Below, one piece after another: positions 36,313 through 45,286 of a stretch of 64,000 bases of DNA; the stretch's first letter is position 1, and the number at the start of each line of letters is the position of its first letter. The stretch comes from Inediibacterium massiliense (GTDB lineage Bacteria > Bacillota > Clostridia > Peptostreptococcales > Thermotaleaceae): contig NZ_LN876587.1 of assembly GCF_001282725.1 (NCBI RefSeq), positions 201,493 to 265,492 on the forward strand, in the 5' to 3' direction. A model generated the notes under the pieces. That model was not told the origin of the DNA. It did not search any database and saw only the letters and a list, made by a program, of their open reading frames with translations. A program made the translations under genes and the position numbers.

Positions 36313-36426
36313 CTTTGTAAGGGCAGAGTCATGGAGGTTTATAAATAAGGTGGATATAATAAAGCTATCAAAGATGATATGTATAGAAAATATAATGAAA
36401 AATACAGAAAGATTAGGAGGAGTAGT

Positions 36427-37113
36427 ATGGAAATTTTGAAGGTTCAAGGCTTAAAAAAAATTTATGGAAAGGGAGCAAATCAGGTAGAAGCACTTAAAGG
36501 TATAGATATAAGTATCAATAAAGGGGAGTTTGTGACGATTGTAGGGGCTTCAGGTTCTGGTAAAAGTACATTACTGCATCTTTTAGGAGGATTAGATAGA
36601 CCTACAGAAGGAAAAGTGATGATTGATGGAGAGGATATTTATGGATATAGAGAAGAAAAACTTGCTATATTTAGAAGAAGGAAGATAGGTTTTATATTTC
36701 AATTTTTTAATTTACTACCTGTGTTAGATGTGGAAGAAAATATTGCACTTCCTGCGCTGTTAGATCATGATCGAGTAGATAAAGAATATTTATCTGATAT
36801 TATAAGACTTTTGGGATTAGAAGATAGAAAAAATCATTTACCATCTGAATTATCGGGAGGTCAGCAGCAAAGGGTGTCTATAGGAAGAGCATTACTTAAC
36901 AAGCCAGCTATAGTACTTGCAGATGAGCCCACTGGAAATTTAGACAGTAAAAATTCCAAGGAAGTCATCGAGTTATTAAAGTTTTCTGCAAAGAAATATA
37001 ATCAAACTCTCATATTGATTACTCATGATATGAATATAGCGTCTTTAGCAGATAGAATTATAACACTTGTAGATGGTTGTGTGGTTTCAGATAAATATTT
37101 GAAACAAAGTTAG
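36427..37113 (+). CDS. ABC exporter ATPase (MacB/LolD type)
   Basis: ATPase of 228 residues from ATG 36427, with AGGAGG 6 bases upstream. It has Walker A GASGSGKST (about 41-49), FQFFNLLPVLDVEENI after the Q-loop, signature LSGGQQQR (about 141-148), Walker B IVLADEPTGNLD and H-loop ITHD. It belongs to the subfamily that drives mechanotransmission exporters with FtsX-type permeases. The permease starts 12 bases after its stop. Neighbouring regulator genes suggest peptide-antibiotic detoxification. Confidence 0.92.
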   Translation: MEILKVQGLKKIYGKGANQVEALKGIDISINKGEFVTIVGASGSGKSTLLHLLGGLDRPTEGKVMIDGEDIYGYREEKLAIFRRRKIGFIFQFFNLLPVLDVEENIALPALLDHDRVDKEYLSDIIRLLGLEDRKNHLPSELSGGQQQRVSIGRALLNKPAIVLADEPTGNLDSKNSKEVIELLKFSAKKYNQTLILITHDMNIASLADRIITLVDGCVVSDKYLKQS

Positions 37114-37125
37114 GGGGTGATTTAT

Positions 37126-39588
37126 ATGATCAATAACTATAAACAAATTACAGGAAAATATTTAAGATCAAATAAAAAAAGAACAATATTGACATTGATA
37201 GGTATTATATTATCTGTAGCATTAATATCATCTATTGGATTTTTCCTTAAGAGTATGCAGCAAACTCAGATACAAGATATGAAAAATAATTATGGATCAT
37301 GGCATATTATGTATAAAAAAGTAGATGATACTTTGGTAACAAAGATAAAAAGTAATCCAGTAGTTGTAAGAAGTGGCACCTATACTATAGGAAATGAAGT
37401 AAATGTAGACGATCATCTTAAAGTGAGAGAAGTATGTGGAAGCGGTGATGGATTAAAGCTTTTACCATATAAGATGCAAGAAGGTAGATTGCCTAAAACG
37501 AATAAAGAAGTAGCTATGGAAAAATGGTTTCTTGATCAAATAAAAAAGGGCGGAAAGATTGGAGAACATATAAAACTTATAGGTAAAGAATACACTTTAG
37601 TAGGAATTTTAAATGATACCTATAATAATCAAAATGATAACATAGGAGAGCTTGTAACAAATGATTCTAATATAAGTAATCAAAATACAAATTTATTAGT
37701 TGAATTGAATCCAAAGAAAAATTTCAACAAAAATATGAATGAACTAAAGAAACTATTGGATGAAGAATCCATAGTAGAAAATCAATATCTTATTGTGGCA
37801 CAAGGACAAAATATGCCAGAAGGTATGATTTCTGTCTTAATTGTTATTATTGGAATTGTAGTAATTTCAACAATAGCAGTTATATATAATGCTTTTCAAA
37901 TAAGCGTAGTAGAAAGAGTAAAGCAATTTGGTCTTTTAAGAGCTGTAGGGACTACACCAAAGCAAATTAGAAAAATTATATTAAGAGAAGCTACTTTTCT
38001 TGCTTTCATAGGTATACCTATAGGAATTTGTTTTGGAATCGTAGCACTTTATGGAATAGATGTAACCTTTCGATGGATTGGAGGAGAAAATATAGTATTT
38101 ATATCTCCAACTATTTCAACAGATGTTGTTTTTTTAAGTATAGTCATTGGATTCATTTCTATTTATATTTCCGCTTTACTTCCTGCTATATTTGCAGGAA
38201 AAATATCACCATTAATTGCTATCAGTACTAGAAATTCTATAACAAAAGAGAAGATCAAAAAAAGAAAAAGCTATATGATAGGTAAAATATTTGGTTTTGA
38301 AGGAGAATTGGCTTCTAAAAATATAAAAAGAAATAGAAAAAGATATTGGATTACTGTATTTTCAATTGTAATCAGTGTAACATTATTTATAAGTTTCAAA
38401 TCTTTTATGGATATGTCTTTAAATATATATGGGGAAACCAATGAATCTAAAAATATACATTTTGCTGTAGCAAGTAAAGATAATATAAGTATAGAAGATC
38501 CGATCATAGACCATATCAAAGACATATCATATATAAACAATTGTTATGAGGTATTTCAACCATACTATTTTGATGCTGTTGTCAATAAAAATAAAGAGAT
38601 TAAGGATATTCAAGAGATAGGAAAAGTATATCAGGATATAAAATATGAGAATCAAAATAAAACCTTAATGGATTCCTCTTTAGTTACTTATGATGAAGCA
38701 TCTTTAGAAATTGCAAAGAAATATTTAAAAGAAGGAAATATTGATATAGAAGAGTTAAATAGGGAAAATGGAGTTATCATTATTGGAAAAAATAGATTAT
38801 ATAATCAAAAAACCCAGAGGACTTATGTAGGTCCAATTACAGATTTAAAGGTAGGAGATGAAATACTTCTTCAAGCCAATGAAAATAATGAAAAACTTGA
38901 GTTTGGACAAAAAAAGGTTTATAAAGTTAAAGTGTTAGCCGTTTTAAAAAGCAATCCTTTTTATTTTAGGGGAGGGGAAAGTAAAATAAAAATGATTACT
39001 ACAAAGGAGATGGCTCAAAGATTAACTGATAAAAGTATAAATCCTGTTGGATTAAATATAAAGATTAAAGATGTCAAATTTGAAAATGTGACGAAAAAAG
39101 AAATAGAAAATATAATAAATGATTCTAATGATTTAAAGCTTATCAATATTATTGATGAAAATAGAATAGCAAAATCAGCTATATTAATGGTCAAAATACT
39201 ACTCTATGGATTTGTTGTGGTAGTAGCTTTAATTGGAAGTGTGAATATTATTAATACCTTAACTACAAATATTATATTAAGAAGAAAAGAATTTGCAGCA
39301 TTAAAGTCTATAGGACTAACGCAAAAGGGATTAAAGAAAATGATTATTCTAGAAGGAGTTCTTTATGGAATAGTGGGAAGCTTTTATGGATCTGTAGCAG
39401 GCTCTGGTCTTTCTTATTTATTATTTAAGGGAATTAGTGATATTAGAGAACAAAGTTATAAACTACCATTAGATGCTATATTAATAGCAACAATAGGAGC
39501 TATGCTGATTGGATATATTTCTGTATTAATGCCCATTAGAAGGATTAAAAAAGATAATTTAATAGATGCTTTACGAGAAGAATTTTAA
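37126..39588 (+). CDS. ABC exporter FtsX-type permease
   Basis: Permease of 820 residues from ATG 37126 (GGGGGTG upstream; GTG 37117 is also in frame). Hydrophobic segments lie near 18-38, 238-260, 285-310, 333-355, 405-425, 695-717, 745-768 and 783-805. Extracytoplasmic domains fall between the first and second (about 200 residues) and the fifth and sixth (about 265 residues). This is a duplicated FtsX/MacB layout rather than the ten-segment BceB layout. It works with the ATPase encoded just upstream; likely substrates are membrane- or wall-active peptides or lipids. Confidence 0.88.
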   Translation: MINNYKQITGKYLRSNKKRTILTLIGIILSVALISSIGFFLKSMQQTQIQDMKNNYGSWHIMYKKVDDTLVTKIKSNPVVVRSGTYTIGNEVNVDDHLKVREVCGSGDGLKLLPYKMQEGRLPKTNKEVAMEKWFLDQIKKGGKIGEHIKLIGKEYTLVGILNDTYNNQNDNIGELVTNDSNISNQNTNLLVELNPKKNFNKNMNELKKLLDEESIVENQYLIVAQGQNMPEGMISVLIVIIGIVVISTIAVIYNAFQISVVERVKQFGLLRAVGTTPKQIRKIILREATFLAFIGIPIGICFGIVALYGIDVTFRWIGGENIVFISPTISTDVVFLSIVIGFISIYISALLPAIFAGKISPLIAISTRNSITKEKIKKRKSYMIGKIFGFEGELASKNIKRNRKRYWITVFSIVISVTLFISFKSFMDMSLNIYGETNESKNIHFAVASKDNISIEDPIIDHIKDISYINNCYEVFQPYYFDAVVNKNKEIKDIQEIGKVYQDIKYENQNKTLMDSSLVTYDEASLEIAKKYLKEGNIDIEELNRENGVIIIGKNRLYNQKTQRTYVGPITDLKVGDEILLQANENNEKLEFGQKKVYKVKVLAVLKSNPFYFRGGESKIKMITTKEMAQRLTDKSINPVGLNIKIKDVKFENVTKKEIENIINDSNDLKLINIIDENRIAKSAILMVKILLYGFVVVVALIGSVNIINTLTTNIILRRKEFAALKSIGLTQKGLKKMIILEGVLYGIVGSFYGSVAGSGLSYLLFKGISDIREQSYKLPLDAILIATIGAMLIGYISVLMPIRRIKKDNLIDALREEF

Positions 39589-39592
39589 ATTT

Positions 39593-39615
39593 AAGGGACA
39601 AGTTCATTGTCCCTT
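39593..39615 (+). terminator. Hairpin after ABC operon
   Basis: AAGGGACAA (39593-39601) pairs with TTGTCCCTT (39607-39615), with only a weak T-rich tail. Confidence 0.55.
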
Positions 39616-39751
39616 GTTGATTTATTTGAAAATTATAGGAGTGCAAATTTATAAGATACTTCCTTTTACATAAAATTAATATGTCTTTAATTTTTAGTTA
39701 AAGACGTGACTATATAATTATAATTGAAGATGAAGAAAGGGGTGGATCAAA

Positions 39752-40342
39752 ATGAAATTAAATATATGTATAGATATTGATGGAACCATTACAGATGCAT
39801 ATTATTGGCTGGATATTGCAAATAAATATTTTGATACAAATGTAAAACCCCATGAAGTGACAGTGTATGATATTCATCAAGTGTTAAAAATACCTAAGCA
39901 AGATTATGTGAAATTTTATGAAATGTATGGGCAAGAAATACATCTAAATGCAATTTTAAGAGAACAAGCAAAAGAAATCTTGTGGAAACTAGATAAAATG
40001 CATTATCTATACTATGTTACTGCAAGGGAAGAAAAGATGAAAGAGGTAACACATCAATGGTTTGGGATGAATGGATTACCAGATAGACCAATACATTTAT
40101 TAGGAAGTCATTATAAAGTAGATAAAGCAAAAGAATTGAATTGTAATATTTTTATAGAAGATAGATATGAAAATGCCATTCAATTAGCTCAAGCTGGTTT
40201 TAAAGTTTTATTAATGGATTGTTATTATAATAGGCATCCATTGATCTGTGGGATTACACGAGTATATAACTGGAATGATATAGAAAAAATAATACAGAAA
40301 TATAATGAAGATACAATTAAAAAATTTACAAAAATTGCTTAA
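39752..40342 (+). CDS. HAD-family 5'(3')-deoxyribonucleotidase-like protein
   Basis: HAD phosphatase of 196 residues with motif I DIDGTI (D8 and D10), motif II near VTAREEKM (about 90-97), and motif III/IV DKAKEL and FIEDRYENAIQLA (about 127-145). The layout resembles the NT5C/YqfW type, which dephosphorylates nucleotides. It is cytoplasmic. GAAAGGGGTGG precedes the ATG. It is monocistronic, ending at a strong bidirectional terminator. The exact substrate cannot be read from the sequence. Confidence 0.8.
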   Translation: MKLNICIDIDGTITDAYYWLDIANKYFDTNVKPHEVTVYDIHQVLKIPKQDYVKFYEMYGQEIHLNAILREQAKEILWKLDKMHYLYYVTAREEKMKEVTHQWFGMNGLPDRPIHLLGSHYKVDKAKELNCNIFIEDRYENAIQLAQAGFKVLLMDCYYNRHPLICGITRVYNWNDIEKIIQKYNEDTIKKFTKIA

Positions 40343-40413
40343 AAATCCTAATTTGCTGAATGAGTATTAGAAGAGACTAATAATAAATGATAAGATATGA
40401 ATTCATCTAAGGT

Positions 40414-40455
40414 AAAAACACCTCTTATAAGTTAAATGGTATAAGAGGTGTTTTT
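40414..40455. terminator. Bidirectional terminator
   Basis: Perfect inverted repeat with about 16-base arms (40414-40429 and 40440-40455; core ACACCTCTTATA), A-rich before and T-rich after. It separates the HAD gene from the convergent coat genes. Confidence 0.92.
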
Positions 40456-40507
40456 ATAAATATTTATGAACAATATAAGGGAAATCCACAAAATAAGAGG
40501 TGAATGA

Positions 40508-40801
40508 TTAATTTAATGTATTTTTAGATTTGCTATAAGCATCGGATAATTGTTCACTTGGAGAATTATAAGGCTTTTCCCAACCTTTTTTAATAGACAA
40601 CTCTGTTATTGCAGTATGGCCTCCTACCATCTGATTTAAACTTGCAGAGTACATTGCTCTTAACTCTGGTGTTGCAGAAGAGATAGTAGCATTTAGATAA
40701 GCTTGTGCACCAGCTGTAGCACTAGCAATCATGTTATTTGCGATCACTTCATCATTAATATCTGTATTATCTTTGATTTTATTACCTAAAAAAGAAGCCA
40801 T
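40508..40801 (-). CDS. Spore coat protein, CotF family
   Basis: Helical protein of 97 residues. The segment INDEVIANNMIASATAGAQAYLNATISSATPELRAMYSASLNQMVGGH (about 15-61) and KGWEKPYNSPSEQL match the CotF coat fold, a ferritin-like four-helix protein without a metal site. It is a probable spore coat component made in the mother cell. It is encoded directly after the smaller coat-type gene with one base between, so the two form an operon. Confidence 0.85.
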   Translation of the reverse strand: MASFLGNKIKDNTDINDEVIANNMIASATAGAQAYLNATISSATPELRAMYSASLNQMVGGHTAITELSIKKGWEKPYNSPSEQLSDAYSKSKNTLN

Positions 40802-40802
40802 A

Positions 40803-41021
40803 TTATTTTACCTCCCCTGTTGTAGTAATTTGATTTTCATTAATAAATTGTTGAATGCCTTTAATTCTACCCTCTGTTGCCAAAATAGCAGATTCTGCTT
40901 GTTGCTTTAAGTCTTTATCAGTAATTAAAGATTGCATAGCCTTTGCAACAGATAATCCGTCTTTTTCCATTTTTAATAATCCTGTTAGTGATAATATTTC
41001 ACCTTCAGCAAGTTTTCTCAT
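40803..41021 (-). CDS. Small helical spore coat-type protein
   Basis: Protein of 72 residues from ATG 41021, with GGAGG 9 bases upstream; an ATG at 41036 overlaps that site. It begins MRKLAEGEILSLTGLLKMEKDGLSVAKAMQ-like helical sequence and has two long amphipathic helices resembling half of a CotF-type bundle. With the downstream CotF protein it may assemble into the coat. The family assignment rests mainly on context. Confidence 0.65.
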   Translation of the reverse strand: MRKLAEGEILSLTGLLKMEKDGLSVAKAMQSLITDKDLKQQAESAILATEGRIKGIQQFINENQITTTGEVK

Positions 41022-41265
41022 TCTTTTTTCCTCCATTTTTTATAATAATTTAATAATCATCTTTATTTTGTGAATTTAAATGATTTTTATTCATAAGACT
41101 TTTTTCAATCTATATCTAAAATTGAGAAATATTTTATGGTTTTTTATTTTTTATATCCATTTTAATACATAGAAAAGAATGTACTGAATAGAATTTTGTA
41201 TAAGTCTATTATTTTTAGAAGGTATTTTCAATCCAATAAGGACTTTTTTAGGAAGGAGATTTAAA

Positions 41266-41709
41266 ATGTTATCACCGAGTTTAGAGGATTATTTGGAGGA
41301 GGTATATAGATTATCTTTAAATAATAAAGAAATAAGAGTGTTAGATGTAGCTACCAAATTAAATGTATCTTCTCCATCTGTTGTGAAAGCACTCCGAAAA
41401 TTAAATAAACAAGGATATATTATATATAAAAGATATGAAGGTATTTATCTTACAGAAGAAGGAAATAAATTAGGATGTTTATTAGTGAAGAGAAATACAG
41501 TACTTCAAGAATTTTTAACTGTCATATATAGTAAATGTAATAAAGAAGAAGAAGCTGAAGCTATGGAGCATTATTTAAGTTCGCCAACGATTTTGGCCAT
41601 TGAAAATTTAGTTGAATTTATGAATAAGAATCAAGAGATTCAAAAAGATTTTATAAAATTTTGCAAAGAAAAAGAGGAAAAGCATTGGAGTGAAGAAATT
41701 GATACATAA
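41266..41709 (+). CDS. DtxR/MntR-family metal-dependent regulator
   Basis: Regulator of 147 residues with an N-terminal winged HTH (SLEDYLEEVYRL, VLDVATKLNVSSPSVVKALRKLNKQGYIIYKRYEGIYLTEEG). It has a dimerisation domain carrying candidate metal ligands near EEEAEAMEH (about 94-102) and no SH3-like extension, so it is MntR-length. It is convergent with feoB. The twin TTAGC-type boxes upstream of feoA are classic DtxR-family operators, so I infer that this protein represses feoAB when Fe2+ or Mn2+ is ample. AAGGAG lies upstream of the ATG. Confidence 0.9.
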   Translation: MLSPSLEDYLEEVYRLSLNNKEIRVLDVATKLNVSSPSVVKALRKLNKQGYIIYKRYEGIYLTEEGNKLGCLLVKRNTVLQEFLTVIYSKCNKEEEAEAMEHYLSSPTILAIENLVEFMNKNQEIQKDFIKFCKEKEEKHWSEEIDT

Positions 41710-41734
41710 AAAAACACGCAACAGCGTGTTTTTT
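41709..41734. terminator. Bidirectional terminator
   Basis: AAAAAACACGC (41709-41719) pairs with GCGTGTTTTTT (41724-41734) around AACA. It serves both the DtxR gene and the convergent feoB, whose stop overlaps it. Confidence 0.95.
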
Positions 41735-43121
41735 ATGCTAATCCTATAAGTCTTACAAATTGTGTAAGTATAAAACATGTAGCAATAGCTATGCAAGTAG
41801 GAATAATAGCTGATAGAAATGTCCATTTAAAGCTTCCAGACTCTTTTTTTATAGTCCAAAGAGTAGTTGCACATGGAAAATGTAAAAGGGAAAATAACAT
41901 TACATTTAAGGCAGTAAGCCAGGTCCATCCATTTGCTACAAATAAGTTACCCATAGCTTCTATACTATCTAACTCTAGCATAGCCCCTTTGGACATATAG
42001 CTCATAATCAAAATAGGGAGTACAATTTCATTTGCAGGAAGACCTAAAATAAAGGCCATAAGAATAAATCCATCCATACCTATAAGATGGGCAAAAGGTT
42101 GTAAAAAACCTGCAACAATAGATAAAATACTTTCTCCTCCAATAAATACATTGGCTAAAATCCAAGTTACAAGACCTGCTGGAGCTGCAACAACTATAGC
42201 TCTTCCTAATACAAATATGGTTCTGTCAATTAAAGATCGATAGAGTATTTTTCCAAACTGAGGCTTTCGATAAGGAGGTAGTTCTAATGTAAAGGAAGAA
42301 GGAACACCCTTTAATAAAGTTTTAGAAAGTCCAAAAGAAACTCCTAAAGTTACTAAAATACCTATGATGACTAAAATACATACAAAAAAGGATGCAACCA
42401 TGGTGCTATATTGACTGGCTACTATACTTCCTATAAAAATACTAGAAACTGCAATAAGTGTAGGAAAACGTCCATTACAAGGAACAAAGTTGTTTGTAAT
42501 CATGGCAATCAATCTTTCTCTTGGAGATTCTATAATTCTACAAGCAATAATACCAGCAGCATTACATCCAAATCCCATACTCATAGTAAGAGACTGTTTT
42601 CCATGAGCGCCAGCTTTTTTAAATAATTTATCAAGATTAAAAGCAACTCTAGGAAGATATCCTAAGTCTTCTAAAAGAGTAAAGCATGGAAAAAATATAG
42701 CCATAGGAGGTAACATAACAGATATAACCCATGCAAGGGTACGATACATTCCTAAAACTAAGATTCCGTGCACCCATTTTGGGGCACCTATTTCCATAAA
42801 AAATGTAGTAATATGAGCTTCTATACCAAACAAAAAGTCTGCTAATAAAGAAGAAGGGACATTTGCTCCTGTGATGGTAATCCAAAAAACTAATCCTAAA
42901 AGTAAAAACATAATAGGATAACCAAATATTTTAGAAGTAAGAATATTATCAAGTTTTTCATCCCAATTATATTTTTTTTCTTCATTTTTATAGACAAATT
43001 GAGTACTCAAGTTTTCTGCTTCTTTGTATATACTGCTGACCATACTATCTCTAAAGATAGAATGATCTTTGTTTGAAATTTCATTTTGAAGATCTAATAA
43101 TATATGGACAGGATTACTCAT
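41733..43121 (-). CDS. feoB: FeoB membrane-domain protein (split FeoB, C-terminal half)
   Basis: Membrane protein of 462 residues covering the FeoB transport core without a G domain. Hydrophobic segments start near 65. Gate-type motifs appear in variant form: MGFGCNAAGIIACRI (182-196) where FeoB usually has GCNVPA, and NNFVPCNGRFPTL (210-222) where it usually has CGARLP. The ATG at 43121 has its own GGAGGTGG site and overlaps the G-domain stop as ATGAGTAA. So this is a true two-gene FeoB, not a frameshift. It probably imports Fe2+; the altered gates leave Mn2+ open. Confidence 0.88.
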   Translation of the reverse strand: MSNPVHILLDLQNEISNKDHSIFRDSMVSSIYKEAENLSTQFVYKNEEKKYNWDEKLDNILTSKIFGYPIMFLLLGLVFWITITGANVPSSLLADFLFGIEAHITTFFMEIGAPKWVHGILVLGMYRTLAWVISVMLPPMAIFFPCFTLLEDLGYLPRVAFNLDKLFKKAGAHGKQSLTMSMGFGCNAAGIIACRIIESPRERLIAMITNNFVPCNGRFPTLIAVSSIFIGSIVASQYSTMVASFFVCILVIIGILVTLGVSFGLSKTLLKGVPSSFTLELPPYRKPQFGKILYRSLIDRTIFVLGRAIVVAAPAGLVTWILANVFIGGESILSIVAGFLQPFAHLIGMDGFILMAFILGLPANEIVLPILIMSYMSKGAMLELDSIEAMGNLFVANGWTWLTALNVMLFSLLHFPCATTLWTIKKESGSFKWTFLSAIIPTCIAIATCFILTQFVRLIGLA

Positions 43122-43902
43122 AAAAACAAGCCACCTCCGTTTGAGAATCTAAAGAGATTTCATCATATAAAAACTTTTGTATAGAATGTAATATGGTTAG
43201 ATCTCCTTCAATAAGCTTTAAAGCTACCCATCTGGCATCTAATCTGTTGTTGAGTATAGGTTTTAGACGTGGAATGAGCTTTTGAACTTCTATTTCTATT
43301 TTTTCTTCATAAATAATCTTTTTAGGTTTTGTAAGAGTATTTCCTAAAGCCATATGATAAACTGCATCTGTAAGATCTTTTAGACCTTCTCCACAACGAG
43401 CAGAGGTTGTAATTACAGGAATGCCCAAATTTTTTTGTAGACCATGGCTATCTATGAAAATCCCTTTTCTTTTTGCTTCATCCATTAAATTAATACAAAG
43501 AATGACTTTATCGGTAAGCTCCATTACTTGCAAAACCAAATTTAAATTTCGTTCAAGACAAGTGGCATCAGCTACAACAATTGTAGCGTTTGGTTTTCCA
43601 AAGCATATAAAATCTCTTGCTACTTCTTCTTCTATAGAATTGGACAAAAGAGAATAAGTCCCAGGCAAGTCTACTAAAATAAATTTTTTATCTTTATAAG
43701 TATAGTTTCCTCGTGCGTTAGAAACTGTTTTTCCAGGCCAATTACCTGTATGTTGCTTTAATCCTGTTAAAGCATTAAAGACAGTACTTTTTCCTACATT
43801 TGGATTTCCTGCTAGAGCAATAATGAATTCGTCTTGCTGGGCCTTGATATTAAATTTTTCATGTAATATACATTTTTCACAAGATTTACAATTAGATCCC
43901 AT
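43114..43902 (-). CDS. feoB: FeoB G-domain protein (split FeoB, N-terminal half)
   Basis: GTPase of 262 residues. G1 is GNPNVGKST (32-40), the G2 threonine lies about residue 59, G3 is DLPG (78-81) and G4 NLMDE near 138. A GDI-like helical region follows to the end. The N-terminus carries an extra Cys/His cluster (C5, C8, C11, H14) that normal FeoB lacks and that could bind iron or a cluster. Translation is coupled to the membrane half by 8 overlapping bases. It lies 14 bases after feoA. It would regulate Fe2+ entry through nucleotide binding. Confidence 0.88.
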   Translation of the reverse strand: MGSNCKSCEKCILHEKFNIKAQQDEFIIALAGNPNVGKSTVFNALTGLKQHTGNWPGKTVSNARGNYTYKDKKFILVDLPGTYSLLSNSIEEEVARDFICFGKPNATIVVADATCLERNLNLVLQVMELTDKVILCINLMDEAKRKGIFIDSHGLQKNLGIPVITTSARCGEGLKDLTDAVYHMALGNTLTKPKKIIYEEKIEIEVQKLIPRLKPILNNRLDARWVALKLIEGDLTILHSIQKFLYDEISLDSQTEVACFYE

Positions 43903-43916
43903 AATGATCCTCCCTT

Positions 43917-44159
43917 CTAAATAGGCTTTACTAGTATTTGTAGTGCTTCTTCTTTTCTTAAAGCAATAGTAGCTCCTCGAATAGAATAAGCAACAGGATC
44001 TCCAAGAGGGCTTTTTCTTAAAACTTCTACAATAGTTCCTGGAACTAAACCTAGATCTAACATTCTTCTTCTAGGTAATCCTGTACTTAATAAATCTAAA
44101 ACCCTCCCTTTCATTCCTATAGATAGATTACAAAGAGGTATTTTTTCTCCTTGATTCAT
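43917..44159 (-). CDS. feoA: FeoA-like protein
   Basis: SH3-like protein of 80 residues. PLCNLSIGMKGRVLDLLSTGLPRRRMLDLGLVPGTIVEVLRKSPLGDPVAYSIRG covers the whole FeoA fold. It acts with FeoB at the cytoplasmic face. AAGGAGGCC precedes the ATG. It is first in the feoA-feoB(G)-feoB(membrane) operon, with two DtxR-type boxes just upstream. Confidence 0.93.
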   Translation of the reverse strand: MNQGEKIPLCNLSIGMKGRVLDLLSTGLPRRRMLDLGLVPGTIVEVLRKSPLGDPVAYSIRGATIALRKEEALQILVKPI

Positions 44160-44174
44160 AATGGCCTCCTTCTA

Positions 44175-44212
44175 TTAGCTGAGGCTAATAAATAAAAGTT
44201 AGCCAAGGCTAA
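44175..44212. promoter_or_regulatory. Twin DtxR-family operators
   Basis: TTAGCTGAGGCTAA (44175-44188) and TTAGCCAAGGCTAA (44199-44212) lie 24 bases apart centre to centre, 16 bases before feoA. Both have the TTAG-N6-CTAA frame of DtxR/IdeR/MntR boxes. Confidence 0.85.
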
Positions 44213-44266
44213 TGATTTTCTCTTTTTATACTATGCTTTTATAAAAAATGTGTGCTAAAAAAATAA

Positions 44267-44295
44267 AAAATCTCCATCTTTGTGATGGGGATTTT
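44267..44295. terminator. Terminator of mscS gene
   Basis: AAAATCTCCATC (44267-44278) pairs with GATGGGGATTTT (44284-44295), with one G-T pair; the minus-strand tail is T-rich. It overlaps the stop of the MscS gene. Confidence 0.8.
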
Positions 44296-45133
44296 AATAT
44301 GTATAAATTTTAGGATAGGCAATTTGAATATTATTTTCCTGAAAAATTTGTAATATATATTCATTGGCTTTATTTCTTAAAAACCATTGAAAGTGAGGAT
44401 GAACAACTCCTATTAATATATATTTTGCTCCTCCGTATTTACCGTCTAAAGATACAATCCCTAAAAGGCTAAATTCTGAGTAGTTTGCATTACCCATCTT
44501 ATAAAGTTTATCGTCATATTGATGATTCAAATCATCACAAACTTTTTGCAATATTTTTTTGACCAATTCATGATTTTCCTCAAAGGGTACTACAATTTCT
44601 ACAATAACTCTTGATTTTTCTTTATAATAATTTTTTAATGTCTTAATTTGTCCATTTGGAATATAAATTTTTTTCATAGACCATTCTCGAATAGCCGTAC
44701 ATCGAAGTCCTATTTCTTCTACAGTTCCAAGGTATTGTTCATTGATGCTTACATAATCTCCAACTTTCATTTGCCTTTCAAATAATATAAAAAAGCCATT
44801 AATAATGTCTTTGATTAAATTTTGAGCACCAAAGCCAGCAACAAGTGTAATAATTCCTGCTCCTGTTACAATGGTAGACTCTTTAATTAATCCAAATTCA
44901 CTTAATATGTTCAAAACGGCTAAAATTAAAATAAAATATGCAAACAAGGAATCTACTATACTTTTGATTGTCATTTCTCGTTGTTCATTAAATTTGGTAA
45001 TTTCTATAATTTTTTGAGTTAAGAACATAACAAATCTAATCAAGCAAAATGAAATCACTAATATAATCAATGAAGTGATAAAAGGCTTAATACTATAATG
45101 TATACGAATATTTTTCAAAAAAGTAAGATCCAT
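44294..45133 (-). CDS. Small mechanosensitive channel (MscS family)
   Basis: Channel protein of 279 residues with three hydrophobic segments near 18-38, 60-80 and 88-108. The pore helix region is GAGIITLVAGFGAQNLIKDIINGFFILFE (about 88-116), with the family Gly/Ala spacing, followed by the beta domain GDYVSINEQYLGTVEEIGLRCTAIREW and a C-terminal domain. It opens under membrane tension to release solutes. AAAGGAAGTGAAT precedes the ATG. It is monocistronic. Confidence 0.92.
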   Translation of the reverse strand: MDLTFLKNIRIHYSIKPFITSLIILVISFCLIRFVMFLTQKIIEITKFNEQREMTIKSIVDSLFAYFILILAVLNILSEFGLIKESTIVTGAGIITLVAGFGAQNLIKDIINGFFILFERQMKVGDYVSINEQYLGTVEEIGLRCTAIREWSMKKIYIPNGQIKTLKNYYKEKSRVIVEIVVPFEENHELVKKILQKVCDDLNHQYDDKLYKMGNANYSEFSLLGIVSLDGKYGGAKYILIGVVHPHFQWFLRNKANEYILQIFQENNIQIAYPKIYTY

Positions 45134-45286
45134 AGATTCACTTCCTTTAAAATATTTAACTTATCTCATATTTTGCACAAATAGGAGATGAGTTATTCTA
45201 AAATTGAATAGCTCATAAATAGTTCACATATTTTTTGTACAAGAATATGATGTAGTACAAAGGAGGGTGGGATAGGAGGTGAATAT

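Noticed and set aside
43114..43121. FeoB split as a frameshift or sequencing error
   Set aside because: The downstream half has its own strong ribosome site and classic ATGAGTAA overlap, so two genes are the simpler reading.
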